NCBI GenBank assembly: GCA_964523405.1 | Contig: CAZGAQ010000027.1 | Location: forward strand, 1-64,000 | Reading direction: 5' to 3' | DNA length: 64,000 nt | From: CAZGAQ01 sp964523405 | GTDB lineage: Bacteria; Planctomycetota; Phycisphaerae; UBA1845; Fen-1342 | Shown: one piece after another, positions 43,120 through 51,702 of the stretch | How positions within the stretch are numbered: position 1 is the first letter of the stretch | How the letters are laid out: every line of letters starts with the position of its first letter | The notes under the pieces: generated by a model | Database searches by the model: none | Told to the model about the DNA's origin: nothing | The model's input: only the letters and a program-made list of their open reading frames with translations | Position numbers and translations under genes: made by a program

Positions 43120-44180
43120 GGGAATCCTACCTCGGCTACGACCGGGCGATGGTCCGAGCCCTGGCCGTAGCCGGTGCGGCTTGCGGAACTCGTGAGCTCG
43201 CCCGAGAGGTACACGTGGTCCAGGCGCAGTCCGGGAACGTAACGGAATGGACCGATCACGGGCCAAGTCGTGCCGCGGCCGGTGCCGGACAGGTCGTGCG
43301 CATCACGGATGCCCAGCCGCCGCAGCTCGTCCGCGTAGGCGCTATCGCCGGTGAAGTTGAAATCACCACAGATGATGAAGGGCCGTGTCTCGCGCCGCAA
43401 CTGCGCGCACAGGTCGCGGAACATAGCGCGTTGCTCACAGGTATGGGGCACACCCTGCGGTGGCATGAGGTGGACGTTGTAGAGGGCGACGGTGCGCCCG
43501 CTGATCTGCGTGGTGAGGCGCATTTGCGGCAGGCCGTAGCGCCCGAGTTGCGGCTGCGGCGTCTCCTGAAGCGGCCGACGGGAATAGACGGCGACGCCGA
43601 AGCAGCCGTCCATGACGACGTGCCGGGCGTGGGGATACTCGCGGGCGAGTGCCGGCGCGAGGGCCGTGTGCCAGTGCGTGGCGTATTCCTGGAAGACAAT
43701 GATGTCCGGATGGACGGCCAGCACTTCGGTGATGATCGCGTCGGCTGCAGCGTTCGTCTGCAGGAGGTTGGCGGAGAGGATGCGCACGGTCTCGCCGGCG
43801 ATGGCCGGCTTCGCGCGCGGGACGCACGACCAGACGGCCGGGCCCAGCGCGAAGAACGTCAGTGGCAGCGTTGCCAGCAGCAGCCAGCGGCGCCGCAGGA
43901 GCAGCGCGACGGCGCCGGCAGACGCGACGACCATGCCCAGGTGAAAGAGGAATGTGCGGATGATGAACGCCGTCCAGGCGGTGCGGACGTAGCCGGGTGT
44001 TTCGTTGGTGAAATCCTGAGGAAAGAGCCACGCGAACGCGACGGCCGCATACGCGGCGCCGACGACGAGCCACGCCTGCCACGTCAGCATGCGTTTCCGG
44101 GCCGCCCAGGAGGGCAGCAGGAGGCGGAGGGCCCAGGGACGGATCCGCTCGGCGACGGCGACGACGGCGCTCATAGACAC
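43116..44180 (-). CDS. Membrane-anchored EEP family protein, copy 2
   Basis: A 354-residue paralogue with the same order: N-terminal helices (AWLVVGAAYAAVAFAWLF, TFLFHLGMVVASAGAVALLL, LATLPLTFFALGPAVW), then the EEP domain with ILSANLLQTN, DIIVFQEYATHW, FIICGDFNFTGD, LRLDHVYLS and GSDHRPVVAEVG. Its stop overlaps the start of copy 1 (ATGA). It looks like an old tandem duplication, perhaps a heterodimer or two specificities. Confidence 0.82.
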   Translation of the reverse strand: MSMSAVVAVAERIRPWALRLLLPSWAARKRMLTWQAWLVVGAAYAAVAFAWLFPQDFTNETPGYVRTAWTAFIIRTFLFHLGMVVASAGAVALLLRRRWLLLATLPLTFFALGPAVWSCVPRAKPAIAGETVRILSANLLQTNAAADAIITEVLAVHPDIIVFQEYATHWHTALAPALAREYPHARHVVMDGCFGVAVYSRRPLQETPQPQLGRYGLPQMRLTTQISGRTVALYNVHLMPPQGVPHTCEQRAMFRDLCAQLRRETRPFIICGDFNFTGDSAYADELRRLGIRDAHDLSGTGRGTTWPVIGPFRYVPGLRLDHVYLSGELTSSASRTGYGQGSDHRPVVAEVGFP

Positions 44181-44286
44181 TATATAGGCGAAGGGCGGCC
44201 AGAGTTCACGGCGGGCTGGCGGACGGGGTTGACGGGGCGCTACAATTTACGCGGTTTACCCCGCCAGCGGGGGACGAGGAAGGAAC

Positions 44287-45651
44287 ATGAAACAACCGAG
44301 TCTGCGGCGCCGCGTGTGTGTATGGGTCAGCGGTGGGGCGCTCTTGGCTACCGGGCTGCTGCTCGTGGGCGGTTGCCCGACGACCAAGCCGGTCTCCCCG
44401 CTTCCCGACGATGCGCCGATTATCGCGCTAACCCGGATCGCGACCGGGTTTACGGCGCCGGTGGCGCTGTGCGCTCCGGATGACGGGACCGGACGGCTAT
44501 TCGTCGCGGACCAGGTGGGCGTGATCTGGGTGGTCAAGTCCTCCGGCACCGTGCTCAGCACGCCGCTGCTGGACCTGCGCTCGCAGGTTGCCACCGGCAC
44601 ATTTCCCGATGAACGCGGTCTCTTGGGCATGGCGCTGCATCCCTCGTTTGCCGCAAACGACCGGTTCTACGTGTTCTACACCGCCGCGCCGGGCAGTGAC
44701 GCGCCAGAGGGCGCGGCCACCGAGGTCTTCGTGTCCGAGTTCCGCATCTCGGCCTCCGACCCGAACGTGGCGGAGGCGGACACCGAGCGCGTCCTGCTGC
44801 GGATGGCCAAGCCGCAGACCAATCACAATGGTGGGCAACTGGCGTTCGGACCGGATGGGTATTTGTACATCGGCGTGGGGGACGGTGGCGGGTCGGGTGA
44901 TCTCGGTACCGGGCACACGTTGCTGCTCGGCAATGCCCAGGACAAGACGAACCTGCTCGGCAAGATTCTGCGGATCGACCCGTTGGTGGGCGATCCCTAC
45001 GACACGCCGTCGGATAACCCTTACGCGGGCTCGAGCACCGCGCGGCACGAGATTTACGCCTACGGCTTCCGCAATCCCTGGCGCTTTTCGTTCGACGTCC
45101 ACGGCGGTACGACGCGGCTGTTCGCGGGTGATGTCGGGCAGACACTGATGGAGGAGATTGACCTGGTCGCCTCGGGCGGCAACTACGGCTGGAACCGCAA
45201 GGAAGGCTCGCTGTGTTTTGACCCGCTGGCGCCGAGCAGCCCGCCGAGCACGTGCGCCAGCGCCGGTCTGGACGGCGCCGCTTTCCGCGCTCCGCTCCTG
45301 GAATACCGGCACACCGATGATTCCGGCAACGCGTACGGGACGGCGGTGGTGGGGGGCTACGTGTATCGCGGCAGCGCCGTGGCGGCGCTGACCGGTCTCT
45401 ACCTGTTCGGCGATTTCTCGGCGAACTCCTCGGCCGCAGAGGGCAAGCTCTTTGTTGGTACGGAAGGCACGGCCGGCACGTGGTCGTTCCAGGAGGCCGG
45501 GATTCTGGGGACCAGCGCTGGGCGGATGGGGCGCTACCTGCTGGGCTTCGGGCGCGATGCTGACGGCGAGCTGTACGTGCTGACCCGCGGCAGTTCGGCC
45601 ACGGGCACCGGTATGGTGCACCGCGTAACGGGTTACACGCCGGGCACGTAG
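44287..45651 (+). CDS. PQQ-dependent sugar dehydrogenase (GSDH/YliI-like) lipoprotein
   Basis: A 454-residue protein with a lipobox, LVGGC (Cys30), then a six-bladed propeller of the glucose/sorbosone dehydrogenase family. Diagnostic runs are GLLGMALHPSF, TNHNGGQLAFGPDGYLYIGVGDGG (His of the catalytic site in NHNGG), ILRIDP, YAYGFRNPWRFSFD and DVGQTLMEEIDL. It likely oxidises an aldose with PQQ at the cell surface. No PQQ synthesis gene is nearby. A GAGGAAGGA run precedes the ATG. Confidence 0.87.
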   Translation: MKQPSLRRRVCVWVSGGALLATGLLLVGGCPTTKPVSPLPDDAPIIALTRIATGFTAPVALCAPDDGTGRLFVADQVGVIWVVKSSGTVLSTPLLDLRSQVATGTFPDERGLLGMALHPSFAANDRFYVFYTAAPGSDAPEGAATEVFVSEFRISASDPNVAEADTERVLLRMAKPQTNHNGGQLAFGPDGYLYIGVGDGGGSGDLGTGHTLLLGNAQDKTNLLGKILRIDPLVGDPYDTPSDNPYAGSSTARHEIYAYGFRNPWRFSFDVHGGTTRLFAGDVGQTLMEEIDLVASGGNYGWNRKEGSLCFDPLAPSSPPSTCASAGLDGAAFRAPLLEYRHTDDSGNAYGTAVVGGYVYRGSAVAALTGLYLFGDFSANSSAAEGKLFVGTEGTAGTWSFQEAGILGTSAGRMGRYLLGFGRDADGELYVLTRGSSATGTGMVHRVTGYTPGT

Positions 45652-45696
45652 GTGCGCCGGGTGGGCGACGGTTCGTGACGCGGACAAGAAAGGGGA

Positions 45697-45736
45697 ACGG
45701 TCCCGGTGCTGGCAGGGGGTGCGCAGCCGGGACCGT
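45697..45736. terminator. Hairpin between convergent genes (GSDH and TadG-like)
   Basis: A perfect 10-bp stem, ACGGTCCCGG (45697-45706) with CCGGGACCGT (45727-45736), and a 20-nt loop. It sits midway between two convergent stop codons (45651 and 45766). There is no T tract, so a bidirectional end signal is plausible but not certain. Confidence 0.45.
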
Positions 45737-45765
45737 CCGAAGGTGCAGGTGGGGGTCTGGCGGTG

Positions 45766-46950
45766 CTACCGGCACAAGACGACGGGCTTGTACACATAGT
45801 AGCTGTTGTTGTTCGTGCCGCCGATCGCGGCGGAGTCCTTCACGATGGCCGGCTGGATGATCACGCGCTTGCCGCTCATCGAGCCGGTCAGCTTGACGTA
45901 CATGATGCGCACGCCGGCGAAGCCGACGATCGTGTACTGGGCGTTGTTGCCGTTGCCGGCTACCGTGACGAACAGGGGAATCGCGCGCGGCTGGCCCTTG
46001 ATGGCCTCGAGGTCGTCCTTGATCGCGGCGCTGAGCCCGGTGTCGCCGTTGAGTTGCAGCGTGCCGTCGGAGCCGAGCCGGAGCTCGCCGCCGAAGTACG
46101 CCAGGTCATCGGCGCTGACGCCGTAGCGGATCTGCCGCGAGATGTCGCACGTGCTGTTGTTGGGGGATCCGATATCGACGGTGCCGAAGTTGCCGGGTGG
46201 CAACTGGCCGACGCCGGCTCCGGGGTAGAGGTTCAGTTCGGGAATACCGTCGCCGCCGTTCGAGACGCTGCCGGAATCCTTGTCGTAGGTGTAGAGGTCG
46301 TTGCTGCTGCCGGCCGGGCTGGTGATCAGGGTCAGCCAGGCGTTGCGGTGCAGCGCCAGCGGCATCAGGTGCGCCGTCTGGTCGGGATGCGAGACGCGAA
46401 AGCCGATGATCCCATCCTGGAACCCGGCGGTCGCCTGCGACTCAATGGCGTTCGAGCTGACGCCGAACACGGGGGCGAACGTCAAGGGAATCGCGGCATT
46501 CCGCGTGCCGTCACAGCGCAAGCGGGCGGTCACGGTGTTGAACTTGGCGAGCTGCGCACAGTCGATCGGCGTGGCGCGGTCGCGCAGGTCAGCCAGGTAT
46601 CCGAGCACGACGTCGCCTTCGGGGGCGTTGCCCGCGTTCAGGTCGCACTGCAGGTTGAGCCCCAGGACGCGGTGCAGGTTCACGAAGTCGACCGTGGACT
46701 GGCGCGCGGCGGCGTACACCGCGTTGCGCTGGGTGACGCCCTTCAGGCGGTCATCATCCAGGAGACGATCGGCGCCGGCCAGCGCGGCCGCATCGGCGGC
46801 GGACTGCAGCTCGGTGCGGGCGGTGCTGACGACACCGATGTCGACGGTCAGGGCGACCATGCCGAACAGGACGATCGCGGAGGCGACCACCTGGACGGCG
46901 ACGGCGCCGCGACGAGTATGTTGGTGTTGCGTGAGCATGTTGGCTTCCAT
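45766..46950 (-). CDS. TadG-like pilus-assembly/secreted protein with N-terminal TadE/TadG motif
   Basis: A 394-residue protein. After RRGAVAVQVVASAIVLFGMVALTVDIG (the TadE/TadG-type hydrophobic segment) comes STARTELQSAADAAALAGA, typical of TadG (putative Flp pilus proteins). The rest is beta-rich and secreted. No other tad or flp gene is near. The upstream gene, 45 nt away, also encodes a membrane-anchored protein and may be a partner. A second Met at codon 5 is an alternative start. Confidence 0.72.
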   Translation of the reverse strand: MEANMLTQHQHTRRGAVAVQVVASAIVLFGMVALTVDIGVVSTARTELQSAADAAALAGADRLLDDDRLKGVTQRNAVYAAARQSTVDFVNLHRVLGLNLQCDLNAGNAPEGDVVLGYLADLRDRATPIDCAQLAKFNTVTARLRCDGTRNAAIPLTFAPVFGVSSNAIESQATAGFQDGIIGFRVSHPDQTAHLMPLALHRNAWLTLITSPAGSSNDLYTYDKDSGSVSNGGDGIPELNLYPGAGVGQLPPGNFGTVDIGSPNNSTCDISRQIRYGVSADDLAYFGGELRLGSDGTLQLNGDTGLSAAIKDDLEAIKGQPRAIPLFVTVAGNGNNAQYTIVGFAGVRIMYVKLTGSMSGKRVIIQPAIVKDSAAIGGTNNNSYYVYKPVVLCR

Positions 46951-46995
46951 CCGTATGAACGCCTGGGAACACGACGCGAACGCGCCGCCGCACGA

Positions 46996-47685
46996 CTATT
47001 CGCGCGGGGCCTGGTAGACCACCAGCGGCGTCGTGTCGGACGACAGCAGCGTGCCGTTGACGTCATAGCGGCGCACGGCCGTGATCTTCAGCGCATCGAC
47101 GCGATTGGCGCCGTAGGTGATCCACGAGCTGCTGCGCGAGACCAGCGGCGAATAGCCGTTGAGATTCGTCAGCATGGCCGGCAGATCCACGTACGTCTCC
47201 GGACCGCCGAACGTGCTCCACGACGACGAGTGGCCGTTCAGCAAGCTGAAGCGGACGCTGTGCTCGTGGAGCTGCAGCGCCTGCGTCCAGGTGACGGTCT
47301 CGGCGTCGCAGCTCAGACTGTCGGAGCGGACGCTGCGGTGGGTCAGGTCGTCTTCGCCGCGCCAGGCCTGGAGTTGCAGACCGCCCGCAGTGAATTCGGG
47401 CAGCTCACAGTAGTTCCAGGAAACCTGCCCGTACACGCCGTCCGTGTTGCCCTGGGGCGACATGAGCGTATGGAACTGCGGCGCGTTCAGCGACTCCACC
47501 GGCTCGTTGAGCACAAGCTGCCAGTCTTCTTCGACCCGGGCAACGGCCGAACCCGCAGGGACGTCCCCCACGGCGGCCGTCGCCGGAGCCAGGCGCGCGA
47601 TCGGCAGCAGTAGCACGGGCACCAGAACGATTGTACTCAGTCCCCACCACCAGCCTTTGCCGTGCGCGCAGTCTCTCCAGCTCAT
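46996..47685 (-). CDS. Membrane-anchored protein of unknown function upstream of the TadG-like gene
   Basis: A 229-residue protein with a hydrophobic N-terminal segment (WWWGLSTIVLVPVLLLPIARLAPAT). The remainder is beta-rich, with ESLNAPQFHTLMS, GLQLQAWRGEDDLTH and SPLVSRSSSWITYG. No domain is recognised. The ATG at 47685 has CTGGAG 7 nt upstream; a longer frame to 47805 adds non-homologous residues. It precedes the TadG-like gene by 45 nt, so the pair is probably one transcript. Confidence 0.6.
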   Translation of the reverse strand: MSWRDCAHGKGWWWGLSTIVLVPVLLLPIARLAPATAAVGDVPAGSAVARVEEDWQLVLNEPVESLNAPQFHTLMSPQGNTDGVYGQVSWNYCELPEFTAGGLQLQAWRGEDDLTHRSVRSDSLSCDAETVTWTQALQLHEHSVRFSLLNGHSSSWSTFGGPETYVDLPAMLTNLNGYSPLVSRSSSWITYGANRVDALKITAVRRYDVNGTLLSSDTTPLVVYQAPRE

Positions 47686-48001
47686 GGGCGTGCTCCAGGA
47701 AAGCCAAGCCTTCCCCCAACCGTTGCTGTCGCGACCCCGCGCGTGCTGCTCCGCAGCGAGCCGTCTCACCGCCGAAGCAGTATTCGCTCTGAACAAGTGT
47801 GACAAACAATTGTGAAGCTGGGCAAATGCCTTAGCTGGGGACTTGTGAAAATAGCGGCCACGCCCATAAGAGGCCTGCTGCCGAGGTGCGGACGGGGATT
47901 TGTTATTCGGCGCTGCGGTCGGCGTGCAGGGCGCGCGAAACTGCGCGGCGGCGTTTCGTCTGCTGATCGCGTAGCAAAACGGAAACAGCCCGGGTGCGGA
48001 T
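47686..48001. other. Intergenic region between the unknown gene and tRNA-Leu
   Basis: About 316 bases with no supported gene. On the minus strand a TTGTCA and a downstream AATACTG, about 17 nt apart, could be a weak promoter for the gene ending at 46996. No terminator with a T tract was seen. Confidence 0.3.
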
Positions 48002-48085
48002 TGCCGAAGGAGGGACTCGAACCCTCACGCCCTCGCGGGCACGGGATTTTGAATCCCGCGCGTCTGCCAGTTCCGCCACTTCGGC
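48002..48085 (-). tRNA. tRNA-Leu (anticodon CAA)
   Basis: An 84-nt class II tRNA. The acceptor stem is GCCGAAG/CTTCGGC with discriminator A. The anticodon stem CGGGA/TCCCG closes loop TTCAAAA (anticodon CAA, reading UUG). A long variable arm (GCCCGCGAGGGCGT) and a T-loop GTTCGAGTC follow. CCA is not encoded. It stands alone between two protein genes. Confidence 0.95.
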
Positions 48086-48287
48086 GCTTTGTGGGACAAG
48101 GACTTATGATCGTCGTCGTCGGCCTGCCCCGGGCCTGCCCCGCATGCCGTGGCACGCCGCGCGATCGGACAGCGATTGTACCGGCACGAGGCACGGACGC
48201 AAGGCGGGAGCGTCGCGCTTGCTGGCCGCCGCGTCTTCCGGCGTCGGCCTCCTCCGATCCGGCGGCGGCGGTTTGGAGGGCTGCTCG

Positions 48288-49370
48288 TCAGCGCGCCATC
48301 GCAGCCGCCGCGCGGCGGTTCGCAAAGACGGAGGCAATCACACCGCCCACGAGGATGACGCAGACCAGCCCCAGCAGCCAGAAATTGAAGGCCGGGCCGA
48401 GCAATGTCTTGAGCCAGTTCGCGATGAGCATCTTCACCCCGACGACGGCCAGAATGATTGCCAGCGAGACCTTCAAATAGCGGAACTTCTCGATCATCGC
48501 TGCGAGGGCGAAGTACAGCGAGCGCAGGCCGAGAATCGCGAAGACGTTGCTTGTGAACACGAGAAAGGCATCGGCGGTAATGGCGAAGATGGCGGGGATC
48601 GAGTCGACGGCGAACACGACATCGGTCGTCTCGACGGTGATCAGCGCCAAAGCCAGCGGTGTCAGCATACGCGTGCCGGGCTTGGCCTGATCAACGGCGG
48701 CATCCGCGACGACGGCCGCGCCGGGCACGCGGGCGGCGTGGGATTGGGCCGAGCCGGCGCGCACGATGAAGTGCTCGCTGTGGAAGTTGTCGGTGATCGG
48801 CACGAAGCGGCGGGCCAGCCGGACGAAAGGATTGCGGTTCGGGTCGGTGTGCTCCGTGCGCATGACGAGCATCTTCACGGCGGTGAGGAGCAGCAGCCCG
48901 CCGAACACGTACAGAATCCAGTGAAACGACGCGATGAGCTGGGCCCCGACGCCAATCATCAGGCCGCGCAGCACCAGCGCGCCGATGATGCCCCAGAACA
49001 GCACGCGGTGCTGGTACATGGCCGGCACGGCGAAGAAGCTGAAGATCATGGCGATGACGAAGATGTTGTCCATGCTCAGCGACTTCTCCACGATGTAGCC
49101 GGTGAGATACTTCACCGCCGCCGTGGAGCCGTCGATGCTGTGGCCATCGACCGGGTCGACGAGGGTGCCCAGGCCGAGCCAGTGGCCCTCGTAGGCATAG
49201 TAGATGAAGATCGAGAACGAGAGGCCGAGGGCGATCCAGACGGCGGACCAGGCGAGCGCTTCCCTCACGCTGACGGCGTGCGCCTTGCGGTGGAAAACGC
49301 CCAGGTCGAGGGCGAGCATGCCCAGTACGAGAAGGATGAAACCGATCCAAATCGGGATTTCGCTGGCCAT
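48288..49370 (-). CDS. TerC family integral membrane protein
   Basis: A 360-residue protein with about eight to nine membrane helices. It carries the two acidic TerC motifs, SLSMDNIFVIAMIFSFF and TTDVVFAVDSIPAIFA, plus FAILGLRSLYFAL. The family includes the Mn2+ exporters Alx/YkoY and TerC. A soluble loop (MRTEHTDPNRNPFVRLARRF) sits between helices. No yybP-ykoY-type motif could be recognised upstream. The ATG at 49370 starts the first helix. Confidence 0.9.
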   Translation of the reverse strand: MASEIPIWIGFILLVLGMLALDLGVFHRKAHAVSVREALAWSAVWIALGLSFSIFIYYAYEGHWLGLGTLVDPVDGHSIDGSTAAVKYLTGYIVEKSLSMDNIFVIAMIFSFFAVPAMYQHRVLFWGIIGALVLRGLMIGVGAQLIASFHWILYVFGGLLLLTAVKMLVMRTEHTDPNRNPFVRLARRFVPITDNFHSEHFIVRAGSAQSHAARVPGAAVVADAAVDQAKPGTRMLTPLALALITVETTDVVFAVDSIPAIFAITADAFLVFTSNVFAILGLRSLYFALAAMIEKFRYLKVSLAIILAVVGVKMLIANWLKTLLGPAFNFWLLGLVCVILVGGVIASVFANRRAAAAMAR

Positions 49371-49699
49371 CAGTCTCCGATCCCGGGGAAGTTACCCGGC
49401 TGGCCGCTCGGCACGGCACGTGTGGTGCCAGGGGGCGGCTTGCGACGGAAGATCATATCGCAATTGCGGCGCGCTGGGGGGCGGTTGGCTGGGATGGGGC
49501 CGGCCGCCTGTGGCCGCGAGAGCTTGCCTGCCGGGCCGCGGGCGGGCGTGGGGCGAAGCGCAAGTTGATTTCACGCGCGAGTTTAGCGCGGCCAATGAGC
49601 ACCGGGCCGCAGCCAGGAACTCGTGGTGGGAGCGGGGATTGCGGCTGCGGAGCGGCACCGCGCGGAAGCCCGGGGTGCCGAACGCAGAACGGATTTTTC
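49371..49699. other. Intergenic region between terC and the ilv promoter
   Basis: About 330 bases without a supported gene. Open frames here are shadows. The terC promoter and the ilv promoter point away from each other across this stretch. No inverted repeat or known riboswitch motif was seen. Confidence 0.35.
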
Positions 49700-49728
49700 T
49701 TGCCTCGCGACCAAGCGGTCGATATACG
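49700..49728 (+). promoter_or_regulatory. Candidate sigma70-type promoter of the ilv-leu operon
   Basis: TTGCCT (49700-49705) and TATACG (49723-49728) are spaced by 17 nt; each matches four of six consensus bases. Transcription would start near 49735, giving a leader of about 280 nt before ilvB that includes the leader peptide and terminator. Confidence 0.55.
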
Positions 49729-49748
49729 TGAAGGTCTTAGTTGGGAGT

Positions 49749-49916
49749 ATGTCCGTGCGCAGAGCGCAACCGATCATGAATCTCGACCGTCGCGCGGTGG
49801 CCCAGACCGCCGCACGGCGGCTGTGCGCCGTGCACGTTTCCCCGGTGGGGGTCTCCCTGGTACTAGCTGCCCTAGTCGTCATTCCGTTGCGACGTTGCGG
49901 AGATCCCTCGGCCTAG
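49749..49916 (+). CDS. Branched-chain attenuation leader peptide (candidate)
   Basis: A 55-codon ORF (or 46 codons from the ATG at 49776) ahead of ilvB. Between 49851 and 49889 the codons are Val, Ser, Leu, Val, Leu, Ala, Ala, Leu, Val, Val, Ile, Pro, Leu: nine of 13 are branched-chain. They include CTA twice and GTA and ATT, rare in this GC-rich genome. The TAG stop (49914-49916) lies 28 nt before the terminator stem. A ribosome held at the second GTC would end near 49892, just short of the antiterminator arm. It resembles E. coli ilv leaders in layout, not in sequence. The exact start is uncertain because no strong SD fits either ATG. Confidence 0.72.
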   Translation: MSVRRAQPIMNLDRRAVAQTAARRLCAVHVSPVGVSLVLAALVVIPLRRCGDPSA

Positions 49917-49960
49917 TAAGCCCCCGGCAAACAGGCAAAAACGAGCCGACCTCCGCAGCG
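49893..49960 (+). promoter_or_regulatory. Antiterminator pairing of the ilv attenuator (candidate)
   Basis: CGTTGCGGAG at 49893-49902 can pair with CTCCGCAGCG at 49951-49960, ten base pairs with one G-U. The second arm overlaps the left half and loop of the terminator stem, so the two structures exclude each other. The first arm lies just after the Val/Leu/Ile codons and before the leader stop. A stalled ribosome would leave it free (read-through); a ribosome at the stop would cover part of it (termination). Confidence 0.62.
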
Positions 49961-49981
49961 AAGCGGAGGTCGGCTTTTTTT
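49944..49981 (+). terminator. Intrinsic terminator (attenuator) upstream of ilvB
   Basis: A 13-bp perfect stem, AGCCGACCTCCGC (49944-49956) with GCGGAGGTCGGCT (49963-49975), and a six-base loop AGCGAA. Seven consecutive T bases end the element (49975-49981). It is 39 nt ahead of the ilvB start, inside the operon leader. This is the clearest intrinsic terminator in the window. Confidence 0.88.
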
Positions 49982-50019
49982 GTGCCCCGGCGTGGGCGGC
50001 GGTGTGCGAAAGGAAACGC

Positions 50020-51702
50020 ATGGTGCGAAGCGGTTGTCAGGTCGTGGTCGAGGCCCTGGTGGCGGCCGGAGTCGAACACGTGTTCGGCTACCCCGGCGGC
50101 GCCATCATGCCCCTGTACGACGCCCTGCGCGACAGCCCGATCACGCACGTGCTCACCCGGCACGAGCAGGCGGCGATTCACGCCGCTGACGCCGGCGCCC
50201 GGGCCAGCGGCCGCCTGGGGGTCTGCATCGCCACGTCCGGCCCCGGGGCGACGAACCTGGTGACGGGGATTTGCACGGCGCAGATGGACTCCGTGCCGCT
50301 CCTGTGCCTGACGGGGCAAGTGGCGACGCCGCTGGTCGGTACCGACGCCTTCCAGGAAGCCGACACGTTCGGCATCGCGACGGGCATCACGAAGCAGGCC
50401 TACCTCGTGCGACACGTGGACGAGCTGCCGGACGTACTGGCCGAGGCGATGTACCTCGCGACGACCGGGCGGCCGGGGCCGGTGCTGGTGGACATTCCCA
50501 AGGACGTGCAGCTCGCCCGCACAAGCCGGCGGAGCAATGGGCCCGGGCGGCTGGCGGGCTATGAGCCGACACCGCGGCTGGATGTGGGGGCGCTGCGCCG
50601 GGCGCACGCGCGGCTGGCGGCGGCGCGGCGGCCGGTGGCGATCGCGGGCGGCGGCTGCAAACTGGCGGGGGCGACGGCGCTGCTGCGGACGTGGTGCCAG
50701 CGGACGCAGATGCCACTGGTGGCGACGCTGAACGGTCTGGGAAGTGCAGATCCGGAGTATCCCGGCTGGCTCGGGATGATGGGGATGCACGGGCTGCGGC
50801 GGGCGAACCGGGCTGTGGCGGAAGCCGACCTGATCATCGGGCTGGGCAATCGCTTTGACGACCGCGCGACCGGCCGGCTGGCGGCGTTCGCCCAGCACGC
50901 CGGCGTGATTCACATCGACATTGATGCGGCTGAGATCGGCAAGCTCGTGCCGGCCGACGTGGCGGTGCATGCGGATTTGCGGCAGGCGCTGACGGCCTGG
51001 CTGGAGCTGCTCAGCAGCGACCCGGTGACGCCGTGTCATGAGTGGCAGCGGCAATGCCGGGCGGTGGGCGACGGTCTGCAGCGGCCGGCCACGACGGGCG
51101 ACGAGCCGATTTCGGCGATCGAGCTGCTCGACGCGCTGTTCGCGCTGATCGGGTCGGATGCCATCGTGACGACGGACGTGGGACAACACCAGATGTGGGC
51201 CGCGCAGCGCGTGGCCCCGGCCGATCCGCGCCGCTTCATCACCTCCGGCGGGGCCGGCACGATGGGCTTCGGGCTGCCCGCGGCGATCGGGGCGCAGATG
51301 GCCTGTCCGGATTGTCGCGTGGTGGCGATCGTGGGGGATGGGGGTTTCCAAATGAGCCTGGCGGAACTGGCGACCATCCGGCGCTGCGGGCTGCCGGTCA
51401 AGATCGTGGTCATCGACAACAAGTATCTCGGCATGGTGCGGCAGTGGCAGGAGCTGTTCTTTGACCAGCGCTATCACGGCGTGGACATGTCGGACAACCC
51501 GGATTTTGCGGCGCTGGCGCGCGTCTACGGCCTGGGCGCCTGGACGGTGCGCCGCGCGACGGAACTGGGGGCGACGCTGATCGACTGGTGGACGAGTCCC
51601 GGACCGGCGCTGCTGCATTGCGAGTGCCGGGCGGAAGAGAACGTGTTTCCGATGGTTCCGGCCAACGCGGCGTTGGCCGAGATGGTGGAGGCCAATTCAT
51701 GA
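50020..51702 (+). CDS. ilvB: Acetolactate synthase catalytic subunit
   Basis: A 560-residue ThDP enzyme. It has FGYPGGAIMPLYDAL, the ThDP-activating Glu in LTRHEQAAIHAADA, ATSGPGATNLVTG, and the Mg/ThDP motif GDGGFQMSLAELATI. It makes acetolactate and acetohydroxybutyrate, the first common step of Val, Leu and Ile synthesis. The ATG at 50020 follows GAAAGGAAACGC. It is the first enzyme gene after the attenuator and overlaps the next gene by 4 nt. Confidence 0.95.
   Translation: MVRSGCQVVVEALVAAGVEHVFGYPGGAIMPLYDALRDSPITHVLTRHEQAAIHAADAGARASGRLGVCIATSGPGATNLVTGICTAQMDSVPLLCLTGQVATPLVGTDAFQEADTFGIATGITKQAYLVRHVDELPDVLAEAMYLATTGRPGPVLVDIPKDVQLARTSRRSNGPGRLAGYEPTPRLDVGALRRAHARLAAARRPVAIAGGGCKLAGATALLRTWCQRTQMPLVATLNGLGSADPEYPGWLGMMGMHGLRRANRAVAEADLIIGLGNRFDDRATGRLAAFAQHAGVIHIDIDAAEIGKLVPADVAVHADLRQALTAWLELLSSDPVTPCHEWQRQCRAVGDGLQRPATTGDEPISAIELLDALFALIGSDAIVTTDVGQHQMWAAQRVAPADPRRFITSGGAGTMGFGLPAAIGAQMACPDCRVVAIVGDGGFQMSLAELATIRRCGLPVKIVVIDNKYLGMVRQWQELFFDQRYHGVDMSDNPDFAALARVYGLGAWTVRRATELGATLIDWWTSPGPALLHCECRAEENVFPMVPANAALAEMVEANS

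Noticed and set aside
49371..49560. Possible Mn2+ (yybP-ykoY) riboswitch upstream of terC
   Set aside because: The expected conserved loop motifs could not be found by eye in the minus-strand leader.
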